The notes beneath the pieces were generated by a model, which was given only the letters and a program-made list of their open reading frames with translations, was not told the DNA's origin and did no database searches. 64,000 nt of DNA from DATBGZ01 sp036557785 (lineage in GTDB: Bacteria; Actinomycetota; Actinomycetes; Mycobacteriales; Micromonosporaceae): NCBI GenBank assembly GCA_036557785.1, contig DATBGZ010000045.1:1-64000 (forward strand), read 5' to 3'. Within the stretch, counting starts at the first letter, position 1; every line of letters starts with the position of its first letter. Positions 25,441-33,725 of the stretch are shown here, piece by piece. The translations under genes and the position numbers were made by a program.

Positions 25441-26285
25441 TGGACGGCATCTCGTTGTGGCAAGCGGCGGCTCTCGGCGTCGTCGAGGGACTCACGGAGT
25501 ACCTGCCGGTCTCGTCGACGGGCCACCTCACGATCGTCGAGAGGCTGTTCGGTTTCACGACCGACGACCCCGCGATCACCGCGTACACCGCGATCATCCA
25601 GGTCGGCGCGATCGCCGCGGCCATCATCTACTTCTGGCGGGACATCGTCACGATCGTGGTCGCGTTCGTGCGAGGCCTGTTCCGGGTCGAGGCGCGTCGC
25701 GAGGCGTCCTGGCGGCTGGCCTGCGCGGTGATCGTCGGTTCGATCCCGATCGCGCTCGCGGGCCTGTTGCTCAAGGGCGTCATCGAGAACGACCTGCGCA
25801 GCCTGTGGGTCGTCGCCGGCGGCCTGATCGGATGGTCCGCCGTGATGGTCTTCGCCGAGCGGGCGGCGACGCAACAGCGGGACGAGCGCGACGTTCGGCT
25901 CGTCGACGGCCTGATCATCGGAGCGGTGCAGATCTTCGCCCTCATCCCCGGCGTCTCCCGTTCCGGCGCCACGATCTCGGCCGGCCTGCTGCGCGACCTC
26001 GACCGGGTCACCGCGACCCGGTTGTCGTTCCTGCTCGGCATTCCCGCGCTCCTTGCCGCGGGCGGCTTCGAGGCGCTGAGCGCGCGGGACGACATCTCCT
26101 CGCGGGTCGGCTGGTCACCGACGATCCTCGGCACCGTCATCAGTTTCGCGGTTGCCTATGCCTCGATCGCGTGGCTGCTGCGCTTCGTCTCCCGCAACTC
26201 GATCATCCCGTTCGTGTGGTACCGCGTATCGCTGGGCCTCGTGCTCATCGTGGTGCTCGGCGCCGGTTGGCTGTCGGCCGTCTGA
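25440..26285 (+). CDS. uppP: undecaprenyl-diphosphate phosphatase
   Basis: A 281-residue polytopic phosphatase (BacA/UppP) that recycles undecaprenyl diphosphate to the monophosphate carrier for peptidoglycan and other envelope polymers. Signatures: EGLTEYLPVSSTGH (16-29) and PGVSRSG (170-176), the two motifs holding the catalytic Glu/His/Arg. About seven to eight helices are visible. It is coupled to the LLM gene upstream. Members give bacitracin resistance when abundant. Confidence 0.97.
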   Translation: MDGISLWQAAALGVVEGLTEYLPVSSTGHLTIVERLFGFTTDDPAITAYTAIIQVGAIAAAIIYFWRDIVTIVVAFVRGLFRVEARREASWRLACAVIVGSIPIALAGLLLKGVIENDLRSLWVVAGGLIGWSAVMVFAERAATQQRDERDVRLVDGLIIGAVQIFALIPGVSRSGATISAGLLRDLDRVTATRLSFLLGIPALLAAGGFEALSARDDISSRVGWSPTILGTVISFAVAYASIAWLLRFVSRNSIIPFVWYRVSLGLVLIVVLGAGWLSAV

Positions 26286-26424
26286 CCTGCCCGCTCGGTC
26301 CGGTGGCTTGGGTGCCGCACGGTCACCCGTGGGCGTGTCGTTCCGTTGTGTGGACGGAAGCCCGACACGTGGGAAATCCTGCCGACGTGCTCCCTATGCC
26401 CCTGCTCGTGCGATCATCGCTGCC

Positions 26425-28380
26425 GTGGAGAGTGGCAACGGGCTGGCGTGGCGCTCGGCGGTGGTGCCGGTGCCCGCTCGCGGGATCGGGCGCGTGCCAG
26501 GCATTCCGGAGCAGGCCGGGACGGTCGCGGCGACGCCCGACGACGTGGCCTGGAGCCGCGCGGTCGAGGAGATCGTCGCGTGGTGTGAGGCGGACGACGG
26601 TCCATTGTGGCTCGTCGAGGGACCCACGGGCTCGGGCAAGACCCGGCTCGCGGAAGAGGTCGGGCACCGGCTCTCCGCCCGCGGTTGGCCCTGCGGGTGG
26701 GCCCGGCCGGGCCTGGGCACCTACGCGGTGACCGCGGCGGCGCGCAACGGCGCCCGCGCGCTCGTGCTGGTCGACGACGCGGAGACGCGGGCCGACCTGG
26801 GCGAGATGATCCGCACGCTGGCCAACGGTGGCACGCCTCTGCCGGTCCGCGTGGTCCTGCTCACCCGTGAGCTGGGTCCGTGGTGGAAGACGACCTTCGA
26901 CCGGCTGGCCGCGCACGAGCAGGATGCGCTGGCGCCGCACACCAGCGTGCTCGGCGCCGGGCGTCCGCAGGACATGTCGCCGCGTGCGCTGGCGCTGCGC
27001 TCGTTGGACCTCGCCGTCACCGGCTCGAAGGCGCAGACCGTGGCGATGCTCGCCGCCGCTGACCCGGCGACCGGCTCGGTGCTGCTGCGCCAGGCGGCCC
27101 TCGTGGTCGCGCTCTCGACCCGGGTAGGTCAGTTGGGCGCGGCCGAGGTACGGGCCGCCCTGCGGGACCTCTTCGAGGAAGAGGAGGGCTACTGGCGCCG
27201 GGCCGCGGCACAGGTGAGCCCCCCGGGACAGTCGAACCCGTCACTGCGCTCGGCGCTGGCCGCCGCCGCGGTGGTCGGAGCCGACGGGCTGGGTGACGCC
27301 GCTACGGTGCTGCGCCGGGTGCCGGCGCTCGCGGTCGGTGCCGCCGATCGCCTGGCCCGGCTCGCCATGTGGTGGCATGGGCTCTACACCCGTACGGGCT
27401 CCTCGGCCGTGGCCACCCCGCAGTTGCCCGCCTGGCTCGCCGACCGGATCCCGGATGGGTTTGGCGACAGTTCCGGTGTCTCGTGGACGGTCGCGGCACT
27501 GGATGCCGAGCGGCGGGTCACCTCCACACTCTCCCGGCTGGCGCTCTCGGCGCACCGCGACGTCTGGCCGCACGCGTCCCGGGCGGCCGAGCAGAGTGGC
27601 ATCGCTCCGGCGCAGGCGGCCGCCGCGGCCCACGCATCACTGCGGCGAGGGGTGGAGTCCGCCTCGCCCGTCGACGAGGCGTTGGCCTGGCTCTCGCAGG
27701 AGCTGCAGCTCTCCCCCGAGGAGGTCGACTCGCTCGGCGAGGCGATACCCTATCCGAGTCCGTCTATGGCGCGCACCGCGATCGTGTTGGCCCGGCGGCT
27801 GATGCAGAGCACGGGCGACGAGGGCGACCGAGCGGCCTTCCTGCTGAGCCTAGGCGCTCGCTACGGCGAACTGGGCCAGTGGCGGGAGGCGTCCGAGCAT
27901 ACGGCGGCGGCGGTCACGACCCTGCGTACGCTGGTCGCCGACGACCGCGAGGCCTACCTGCCCGACCTTGCCAGCGCGGCCGCGAACCTCAGCTCCTGCC
28001 TGGCCCAGCTTGACGAGCTCGAGCCGGCGTGCGACACGGGCTACGAGGCGGTGACCCTGCACCGTGAGTTGGTTGAGCGTGAGCGGGACCAGTTCCTGCC
28101 ACATCTGGCCCGTGCGTTGGTGAACCTCTCCGCCTGCCTGAGCCGGGCCGGACGGCCCGAGGCGGCCGTGGGTGCGGCCGGGCAGTCGGTCGGGCTCTAC
28201 CGGGAGCTGGTCGGCGAGAACGCCGACCTGTACGCGCCGGAGCTGGCGGCGGCCGAGCACAACTGGCGGGTGTGCAGCGAGGCCCTCGACCGTGACTGCC
28301 CGCCCGCGCCGACCGCTGCAGCGCAGACCGGCCCACCGAGGCCCGGCGCGAGCCCACCCGCGGCGATCACGGCCGGCTGA
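26425..28380 (+). CDS. P-loop NTPase with C-terminal TPR-like repeats
   Basis: A 651-residue protein. The P-loop GPTGSGKT (66-73) is followed by a Walker B-like strand LVLVDDAET and a sensor-like strand VRVVLLTRE, as in AAA_16/STAND NTPases. A helical middle is followed by tetratricopeptide-like repeats from about residue 470 (LLSLGARYGELGQWREAS and later YLPDLASAAANLSSCLAQL), which are typical protein-protein surfaces. The start GTG 26425 was chosen because the upstream reading overlaps uppP and is not protein-like. A TCCATTGTGGC near-palindrome lies at 26601. It could be a STAND-type signalling ATPase, but no effector or regulator domain is fused. Confidence 0.82.
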   Translation: MESGNGLAWRSAVVPVPARGIGRVPGIPEQAGTVAATPDDVAWSRAVEEIVAWCEADDGPLWLVEGPTGSGKTRLAEEVGHRLSARGWPCGWARPGLGTYAVTAAARNGARALVLVDDAETRADLGEMIRTLANGGTPLPVRVVLLTRELGPWWKTTFDRLAAHEQDALAPHTSVLGAGRPQDMSPRALALRSLDLAVTGSKAQTVAMLAAADPATGSVLLRQAALVVALSTRVGQLGAAEVRAALRDLFEEEEGYWRRAAAQVSPPGQSNPSLRSALAAAAVVGADGLGDAATVLRRVPALAVGAADRLARLAMWWHGLYTRTGSSAVATPQLPAWLADRIPDGFGDSSGVSWTVAALDAERRVTSTLSRLALSAHRDVWPHASRAAEQSGIAPAQAAAAAHASLRRGVESASPVDEALAWLSQELQLSPEEVDSLGEAIPYPSPSMARTAIVLARRLMQSTGDEGDRAAFLLSLGARYGELGQWREASEHTAAAVTTLRTLVADDREAYLPDLASAAANLSSCLAQLDELEPACDTGYEAVTLHRELVERERDQFLPHLARALVNLSACLSRAGRPEAAVGAAGQSVGLYRELVGENADLYAPELAAAEHNWRVCSEALDRDCPPAPTAAAQTGPPRPGASPPAAITAG

Positions 28381-28456
28381 CGGGCGACGCGACCGCCGGT
28401 CCGGTACGGGACCGTTGGGGGTGGTTCGTCGGCCGGTGTTGGTGCAGGATGCACAG

Positions 28457-28648
28457 ATGGATTACGAAACCGCACTGCTGCGGTTACCGCCTCATGTCGA
28501 CCGGGCGACCGCTGCGGTGCAGCTCGCGATTGCCGCCGAGTACTCGGGCTGGGAGCTGGCCCGGGTACGCCTGTTCCGGGACGGGACCCGGAAGGTGGAG
28601 CTCCGCCGCCGGCGCACGACGCCGGCCCTGCCCGCCCTGAGTTACTAG
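28457..28648 (+). CDS. DUF5703 family small protein
   Basis: A 63-residue basic protein. The pattern MDYE...LRLPP..., EYSGWELARVRLFRDGTRKVELRRR matches the DUF5703 family, short conserved actinobacterial proteins commonly found near uppP and mshC. The start is ATG 28457. The function is unknown. Confidence 0.85.
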   Translation: MDYETALLRLPPHVDRATAAVQLAIAAEYSGWELARVRLFRDGTRKVELRRRRTTPALPALSY

Positions 28649-28676
28649 CGCTGCCGACCGGGCCGCGACCCTCCGA

Positions 28677-28705
28677 CAGAACCCGACCGCGCGTCGCGGG
28701 TTCTG
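28677..28705. terminator. 9-bp stem-loop after the DUF5703 gene
   Basis: CAGAACCCG (28677-28685) pairs exactly with CGGGTTCTG (28697-28705) across an 11-nt GC-rich loop. It starts 28 bp after the DUF5703 stop and about 140 bp before the phosphatase start, so it may separate two transcripts of the run. Confidence 0.55.
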
Positions 28706-28845
28706 CCGGTTGAGTTCGGCCGTCGCCGCAGACGTATATGTGTAGATGCCCGGTCGCCCTCGCGGTAGGTGTCCATGACCGCACGAAGGGCGGCGTGCGG
28801 CCGACCCCGCGGTGCCGAGCGCCGATCCTCGCCTACGCTCGGCAG

Positions 28846-29541
28846 ATGGCCACCGTCCTGCTGCTGCGTCACGGACGGACCGCGTCCAACGCATCGGGGT
28901 CGCTGGCCGGACGGACCGCCGTGGGTCTCGACGAGGCCGGGCTGGCCCAGGCCCGGGCAGTCGGTGAGCGACTGGCCGGCGTGCGGCTCGCCGCGGTGGT
29001 GAGCAGCCCGCTGACGCGATGCCTGCAGACCCTCGACGTGGCACTGCCCGGCGCGCAACCGGTGCTCGATGCGGGCCTGATCGAGTGCGGCTATGGCGAG
29101 TGGGAGGGGCAGCCACTCAAGACGCTGGCGAAGGACCCGCTCTGGCGGGTGGTTCAGCAGCACCCATCCGCAGTGACCTTCCCGGGCGGCGAGTCGATGG
29201 CCGCGATGTCGGCGCGGGCCGTCGCCTCCGTTCGCGCGCACGACACGCGGGTGGCCGCCGAGCACGGACAGACGGCACTCTGGCTCGCCTGCAGCCATGG
29301 CGATGTGATCAAGGCGATCGTCGCGGACGCACTCGGTCTGCACCTGGACCAGTTCCAGCGCATCGTCGTCGACCCCGGCACGGTGACCGTCATCCGGTAC
29401 ACGCCGGGGCGGCCGTTTCTGGTACGGCTCAACGACTCCAGCGGTGGGCTGGCTTCGCTCGTGCCGCCCGCCCGGGGTCGGCGGCGCCGCCGCGCTCTCT
29501 CCTCTGACGCGCCCGTGGGCGGCGGCGCGGGTAGGGTTTAG
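28846..29541 (+). CDS. histidine phosphatase family protein (MSMEG_4193 type)
   Basis: A 231-residue phosphoglycerate-mutase-like phosphatase. LLRHGR (6-11) carries the phospho-histidine, and ACSHGD later carries the second catalytic His. VSSPLTRCLQT and ECGYGEWEG are family landmarks. The start ATG 28846 is right before the first strand. An Arg-rich C-terminal tail follows the domain. It sits immediately upstream of DUF3090, SCO1664-family and mshC genes, the order known from other actinobacteria, suggesting a shared but undefined role. Confidence 0.93.
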   Translation: MATVLLLRHGRTASNASGSLAGRTAVGLDEAGLAQARAVGERLAGVRLAAVVSSPLTRCLQTLDVALPGAQPVLDAGLIECGYGEWEGQPLKTLAKDPLWRVVQQHPSAVTFPGGESMAAMSARAVASVRAHDTRVAAEHGQTALWLACSHGDVIKAIVADALGLHLDQFQRIVVDPGTVTVIRYTPGRPFLVRLNDSSGGLASLVPPARGRRRRRALSSDAPVGGGAGRV

Positions 29542-29544
29542 CCC

Positions 29545-30087
29545 GTGACGCAGGTCTTCGCGTTCGAACCCCCGGAGCGTTTTGTCGCCGGGACTGTTGG
29601 CGTGCCTGGGGAGCGAACCTTCTTCCTGCAGGCCCGCGGCGGCGGACGCGTGGTGAGCGTCGTGTTGGAAAAGGTGCAGATGTCGCTGCTCGCCGAGAAG
29701 CTCGAGGAGCTGCTCACCGAGGCGCAGCGCCGGTTCGGCGTGACGCTGCCCGAGTCCGCCGGTGGGCCCGAGGACAACGCACCGCTGGACACGCCACTGG
29801 ACGAGGAGTTCCGGGTCGGCACGTTGGGGCTGGCCTGGGACGGGGAGACCGACACCGTGGTGATCGAGGCGATCGCCGTGGGGGAGTACGAGGCGGAGGA
29901 GCCGACCGAGGAGGAGCTGGCCGGGTTGGATCGCCTGCGGGTACGGCTGACGCCCGCGGCCACCCGCGCCTTCATCTCCCGTGCGAAGAAGGTCGTCGCC
30001 GCGGGTCGACCGCCGTGTCCGCTGTGCGGGCAGCCGCTGGATCCGGCCGGGCACCTGTGCCCGCGCCACAACGGCTACCGCCGGTAG
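29545..30087 (+). CDS. DUF3090 family protein
   Basis: A 180-residue protein of the actinobacterial DUF3090 (TIGR03847) family: FEPPERFVAGTVGVPGERTF near the start, a helical segment (LAEKLEELLTEAQ), and a C-terminal metal-site-like ending CPLCGQPLDPAGHLCPRH with two CxxC/CxxH-like pairs. The start is GTG 29545, 3 bp after the phosphatase stop. It is cotranscribed with the genes leading to mshC. The biochemical role is unknown. Confidence 0.93.
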   Translation: MTQVFAFEPPERFVAGTVGVPGERTFFLQARGGGRVVSVVLEKVQMSLLAEKLEELLTEAQRRFGVTLPESAGGPEDNAPLDTPLDEEFRVGTLGLAWDGETDTVVIEAIAVGEYEAEEPTEEELAGLDRLRVRLTPAATRAFISRAKKVVAAGRPPCPLCGQPLDPAGHLCPRHNGYRR

Positions 30088-30090
30088 CGC

Positions 30091-30972
30091 GTGGCCACGG
30101 GCGAGCGGAGGCCGGTTCGGGTGTCCGGCGCGGCGCGGCGCAGACTCCGTGCGGACCTCTCGGTCGCGCAAGCCGTACGGCTTCTCACCCAGGGCGAGCT
30201 CGAACTGGAGGGCCGGTTGCGGGGAGCGTCCAACACGACGCTGAGGGCATTCGTCACACTCGATGGTGTTTCCGCTCGATGCGTCTACAAGCCCGTTGCC
30301 GGCGAACGTCCACTGTGGGACTTCCCGGACGGCACGCTCGCCGCGCGCGAGGTTGCGGCCTACCTCGTCTCGGAAACGACCGGCTGGGGTGTCGTCCCGC
30401 CGACCGTGCTCAGAGACGGCCCGCTCGGCCCGGGCGCGTGCCAGCTCTGGGTCGAGACGAGTCGGTCCACGTCGACGAACCTCGTCGGCTTCGTCCTCGC
30501 CGACGCGCTGCCCACCGGCTGGCACGCGATCGCCGACGCCGAGGATGATGACGGCACTGAATACCTGCTCGCCCACGCCGACGACCCGGCATTAGCCCGC
30601 ATGGCGCTGCTGGATGTCGTCATCAACAACGCCGACCGCAAGGGTGGTCATGTGCTGCACGCGCATGACGGGTCGCTGCGCGGCGTTGACCACGGGGTGA
30701 CCTTCCACGTCGACGACAAGCTACGTACGGTGCTGTGGGGCTTCGCGGGGCGGCCCATCCCGGCCGAGGACCTGGCCGTGCTGACGGCCCTGCGGCGCTC
30801 CCTGCGTGGCGACCGGGCCTCCGACGCGGTGTCTCTCCGCGACGGCCTGTGCCCACTCCTCGACGCGGACGAGGTGGCGGCCACGCTGGCCCGCCTCGAC
30901 CGGCTCGTCGAGGCGGCAGTCTTCCCCGCGCCGTCGGCCGGCCGCCGCTCCATGCCCTGGCCGCCGGTGTAG
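30091..30972 (+). CDS. SCO1664 family protein (PI3/PI4-kinase-like fold)
   Basis: A 293-residue member of the SCO1664 family, remotely kinase-like. VVINNADRKGGHVL and RGVDHGVTFH carry the Asn/Asp residues that in PI3/PI4-kinase folds bind metal and ATP. YKPVAGERPLWDFPDGTLAARE is the nucleotide-loop region. GTG start at 30091, 3 bp after DUF3090. It lies 66 bp before mshC, the usual neighbour. The substrate is unknown. Confidence 0.9.
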   Translation: MATGERRPVRVSGAARRRLRADLSVAQAVRLLTQGELELEGRLRGASNTTLRAFVTLDGVSARCVYKPVAGERPLWDFPDGTLAAREVAAYLVSETTGWGVVPPTVLRDGPLGPGACQLWVETSRSTSTNLVGFVLADALPTGWHAIADAEDDDGTEYLLAHADDPALARMALLDVVINNADRKGGHVLHAHDGSLRGVDHGVTFHVDDKLRTVLWGFAGRPIPAEDLAVLTALRRSLRGDRASDAVSLRDGLCPLLDADEVAATLARLDRLVEAAVFPAPSAGRRSMPWPPV

Positions 30973-31038
30973 CGCGGGCCCGGGCACGCGCATGCGGCCG
31001 TGCGGTTCGCCGACCGGTGGGCTGGTTACCCTGGCGTC

Positions 31039-32289
31039 ATGGACTCGTGGATCCCGCCCGACGTGCCCCTTCTGCCGGGCCGCGGTGCACGCCTCGCCCT
31101 CTATGACACCGCCCGGACCGGCGTGTACCCGGAGGCCGACGACGGCGAGCGGACCATGTACGTGTGCGGCATCACACCGTACGACGCTACCCACCTCGGG
31201 CACGCCGCGACCATGATAACCTTCGATCTCATCAACCGGTACTGGCGCGATGCCCGGCACCTCGTGCGGTACGTCCAGAACGTGACGGACATCGATGATC
31301 CCCTGCTGGAGCGGGCCGCGCGCGATCGCGAGGACTGGGTGGTGCTCGCCATGCGCGAGACCGCGCTGTTCCGCGAGGACATGGAGTCGCTGCGCGTGCT
31401 CCCACCCGAGTGCTACATCGGGGCCGTGGAGTCGATTCCGTCGATTGTGGAGAAGGTAGCTACGCTGCTCGAGCGCGGCGCCGCCTACCGTCTCGACGAT
31501 GGCAGCGGGGATGTCTACTTTGGAGTCTCGGCCGCGCCGCGCTTCGGGTACGAGTCGCACCTGCCCCGTCCGCAGATGCTCGACATCTTCGGGGAGCGTG
31601 GTGGTGACCCGGCCCGGCCCGGCAAGCGTGACGCGCTGGATCCATTGGTGTGGCGGGGGGCCAGGGAGGGCGAGCCGTCCTGGCACGGGGCCGAGCTCGG
31701 CCCGGGGCGACCCGGTTGGCACATCGAGTGCGCGGCGATCGCCCTGGATCATCTGGGGCCGGTCATCGATGTCCAGGGCGGCGGCAACGACCTGATCTTT
31801 CCGCACCACGAGTGCTCCGCCTCGCACGCCGAGGCGCTCACCGGGCAGGCACCGTTCGCCCGCTACTACGTCCATGCCGGCATGATCGGCCTGGACGGGG
31901 AGAAGATGTCCAAGTCGCGCGGGAACCTCGTCTTCGTCTCCCGCCTTCGCGCCGACGGGGTCGACCCCATGGCGGTGCGCCTCGCGCTCATCTCCCAGCA
32001 CTACCGGCAGGACCGCGCATGGAACGATGACGTGCTCAAGGCCGGGCAGCGGCGGCTCTCGCTCTGGCGCTCCGCCGCCGCCCTGACCGCGGCACCGTCC
32101 GCGACCGGGCTGCTCGCCGACGTACGCTCCGCCCTCGCCGACGATCTCGACACCCCGCGCGCACTCTCCCTTGTGGACGCCTGGGCGGACACGGCCCTGA
32201 ACGGGGAAGGTTCCTCCGACCGGGACCCGGAGGCGCCCGGCCTCGTCGCCGCGACCGTCGACGCCCTTCTCGGGGTGTGCCTGACCTGA
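31039..32289 (+). CDS. mshC: cysteine:glucosaminyl-inositol ligase (mycothiol biosynthesis)
   Basis: A 416-residue class I aminoacyl-tRNA-synthetase-like ligase that joins cysteine to GlcN-inositol in mycothiol synthesis, using ATP. C43 (YVCGITPYD) with C231 (WHIEC) and H256 form the zinc site that binds cysteine. HLGH (52-55) and KMSKS (289-293) are the signature motifs. The length is that of MshC rather than CysRS (about 460), and the RxP-type start (WIPPDVPLLPG) plus the DUF3090/SCO1664 context identify MshC. The start ATG 31039 was preferred to one 13 codons upstream. Presence implies mycothiol as the main thiol. Confidence 0.96.
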   Translation: MDSWIPPDVPLLPGRGARLALYDTARTGVYPEADDGERTMYVCGITPYDATHLGHAATMITFDLINRYWRDARHLVRYVQNVTDIDDPLLERAARDREDWVVLAMRETALFREDMESLRVLPPECYIGAVESIPSIVEKVATLLERGAAYRLDDGSGDVYFGVSAAPRFGYESHLPRPQMLDIFGERGGDPARPGKRDALDPLVWRGAREGEPSWHGAELGPGRPGWHIECAAIALDHLGPVIDVQGGGNDLIFPHHECSASHAEALTGQAPFARYYVHAGMIGLDGEKMSKSRGNLVFVSRLRADGVDPMAVRLALISQHYRQDRAWNDDVLKAGQRRLSLWRSAAALTAAPSATGLLADVRSALADDLDTPRALSLVDAWADTALNGEGSSDRDPEAPGLVAATVDALLGVCLT

Positions 32290-32388
32290 TTCGCGTCCCC
32301 TGAGTGGGTCGCTCCTCGAATGCCCGTTGCGCCGGCGCGCAGCCGTGTCTAGGCTCACCGGTACACGTGAAGGGAGGTGGTCCAGGCT

Positions 32389-32427
32389 TTGTGTAGCAAT
32401 CGGACTCGTGAGGTGCTCGTCCGCTAG
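32389..32427 (+). CDS. 12-codon micro-ORF with very strong ribosome site
   Basis: A TTG-started ORF reading MCSNRTREVLVR. It is preceded by AGGGAGGTGGTCC (32371-32383), almost a full-length match to the anti-Shine-Dalgarno of 16S rRNA, ending 5 nt before the TTG. A small hairpin (32433-32438 with 32445-32450) follows the stop. It lies 100 bp after mshC. It could be a leader peptide, a genuine micropeptide or an RNA element; nothing downstream on the plus strand is obviously controlled by it. Translation is inferred from the ribosome site only. Confidence 0.4.
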   Translation: MCSNRTREVLVR

Positions 32428-32495
32428 CGCGCCGCTCCCTTCGCGGAGCGCGTTGCCGTCAGACGGCCGCTGGCGAATACCAGCGATCACCGCGA

Positions 32496-32544
32496 CCCCT
32501 GGGGCGTCCAGCCGAAGTCCAGCTGGACCGCACTGCCCCAGGGG
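32496..32544. terminator. nested hairpin element, copy 1
   Basis: CCCCTGGGGC (32496-32505) pairs with GCCCCAGGGG (32535-32544). Inside lies the palindrome GTCCAGCTGGAC (32517-32528). Together they make a long two-level hairpin between mshC and the convergent LuxR pseudogene. The left flank ACCGCGACCCCTGGGGCG is identical at 36693-36710 (copy 2). Confidence 0.65.
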
Positions 32545-32570
32545 CCGTTTCCTGTCCGCCTGACCTCGCC

Positions 32571-33577
32571 TCAGGGGCGGGCAGAGTCGAGCAGGCCGAG
32601 GTCGACGGCGCGGCGGACGGCGTCGCGACGGGTGCGGGCCTCGAGCTTTCCCAGGATCGCGGCGACGTGCGTATCCACCGTTCGGACCGAGAGCACCAGC
32701 CGGCCCGCGATCTCCGCATTCGTCAGGCCGGCGGTGAGCAGGCGCAGCACCTCCAGTTGCCGATCCGTCAGGCCAAACGGATTGCCCCGAGTGGATGGGG
32801 CCGGTCCCCGCGGCACCGGCGTCACTCCGCGCTCCCGCAGCCGCTCCCGGAGCAGCCGCGCGAGCGGTGCGGCGGCGAGATCGTCGACGAGGGACAGCGC
32901 GGTGAGCAGATCATCGGCGACGGGACTGTGCGACAGCGCCACCGCGCGCTCGTACTCGCAGCGGGCCTGTGACCACGCCTCCGCTGCGCGTTGCCAGCGC
33001 CCCTGGGCCAGGTGCGCATACGGATGGTCGGCCTCGACCACTGTCGCGGGTGCCCCGCGAGCCGCAGCCAGTACCCCAGTGCGGCGGAGAACGCCGCGGG
33101 AGCGTGGCGGACCGCTGCGTCGTACCACGGCGCGACCCGGTCCACGGCTTCGGTCAGCGCGGTCGGTGAACGGGTCAGCCACGCGGCCTCCAGCAGGCGC
33201 CGACCGCCTCGGCGATGCTCGGCGGTACCCCGCCGATATCGTCCGAGTGCAGCACCTCGGTGACCAGAAAGGGGTTGCCTGAGGTCAGACTGTAGACGTC
33301 GTCGGGGTCCAGCGAGGTAGTCGAGCCGAGTCGCCGTACCGCGGCGATGGACAGCCGCTCCAGGCGCAGTCGGCGAACCCTGCGGCTGCGCGACACCAGG
33401 CCCAGCAGACCGCGAAGGGGATGGTCGGCCGCGATCTCGTCGCGGTACGTCAGAACCAGCACCGCAGGCAGCGTCTCCACCCGACGGGCCAGGAAGCGCA
33501 GAACGTCGAGAGTCACCCGCGAGTGCTTCGCGGGCGGCGTGCCCCAGCTCGGCGAGCTCGGTCTCACGCTCGAGCAT
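32571..33577 (-). pseudogene. decayed LuxR-family (LAL) regulator
   Basis: Remnant of a large ATPase-LuxR regulator, paralogous to the intact 871-residue gene at 46291. Matching pieces lie in order but in different frames. They are the N-terminus MLERETELAELGHAA (from 33577), the ATPase middle DVLRFLARRVETLPAVLVLTYRDE to GVPPSIAEAVGA, a short YWLRLAGH piece, and the C-terminus HPYAHLAQGRWQRAAEAW through a complete LuxR HTH (LTDRQLEVLRLLTAGLTNAE). The Walker A/B region and roughly 550 central residues are missing, and at least three frame changes are needed. Only the HTH-bearing C-terminal ~200 residues (32571-33182) remain open, so a small DNA-binding product is conceivable. Confidence 0.85.
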
Positions 33578-33725
33578 CGGTCGTCCCACGGCGGCGATTG
33601 TGCCACCCGAAATCACCCGCGGACGACTCCGTAGTCTGTCGGCCCGCGGTCTCGGTAGCTCGCGGCGTCGATATACGTAGCCGTAACCGATTCGGACTGC
33701 GCGGCCCGCGACCTACAAACGATGG

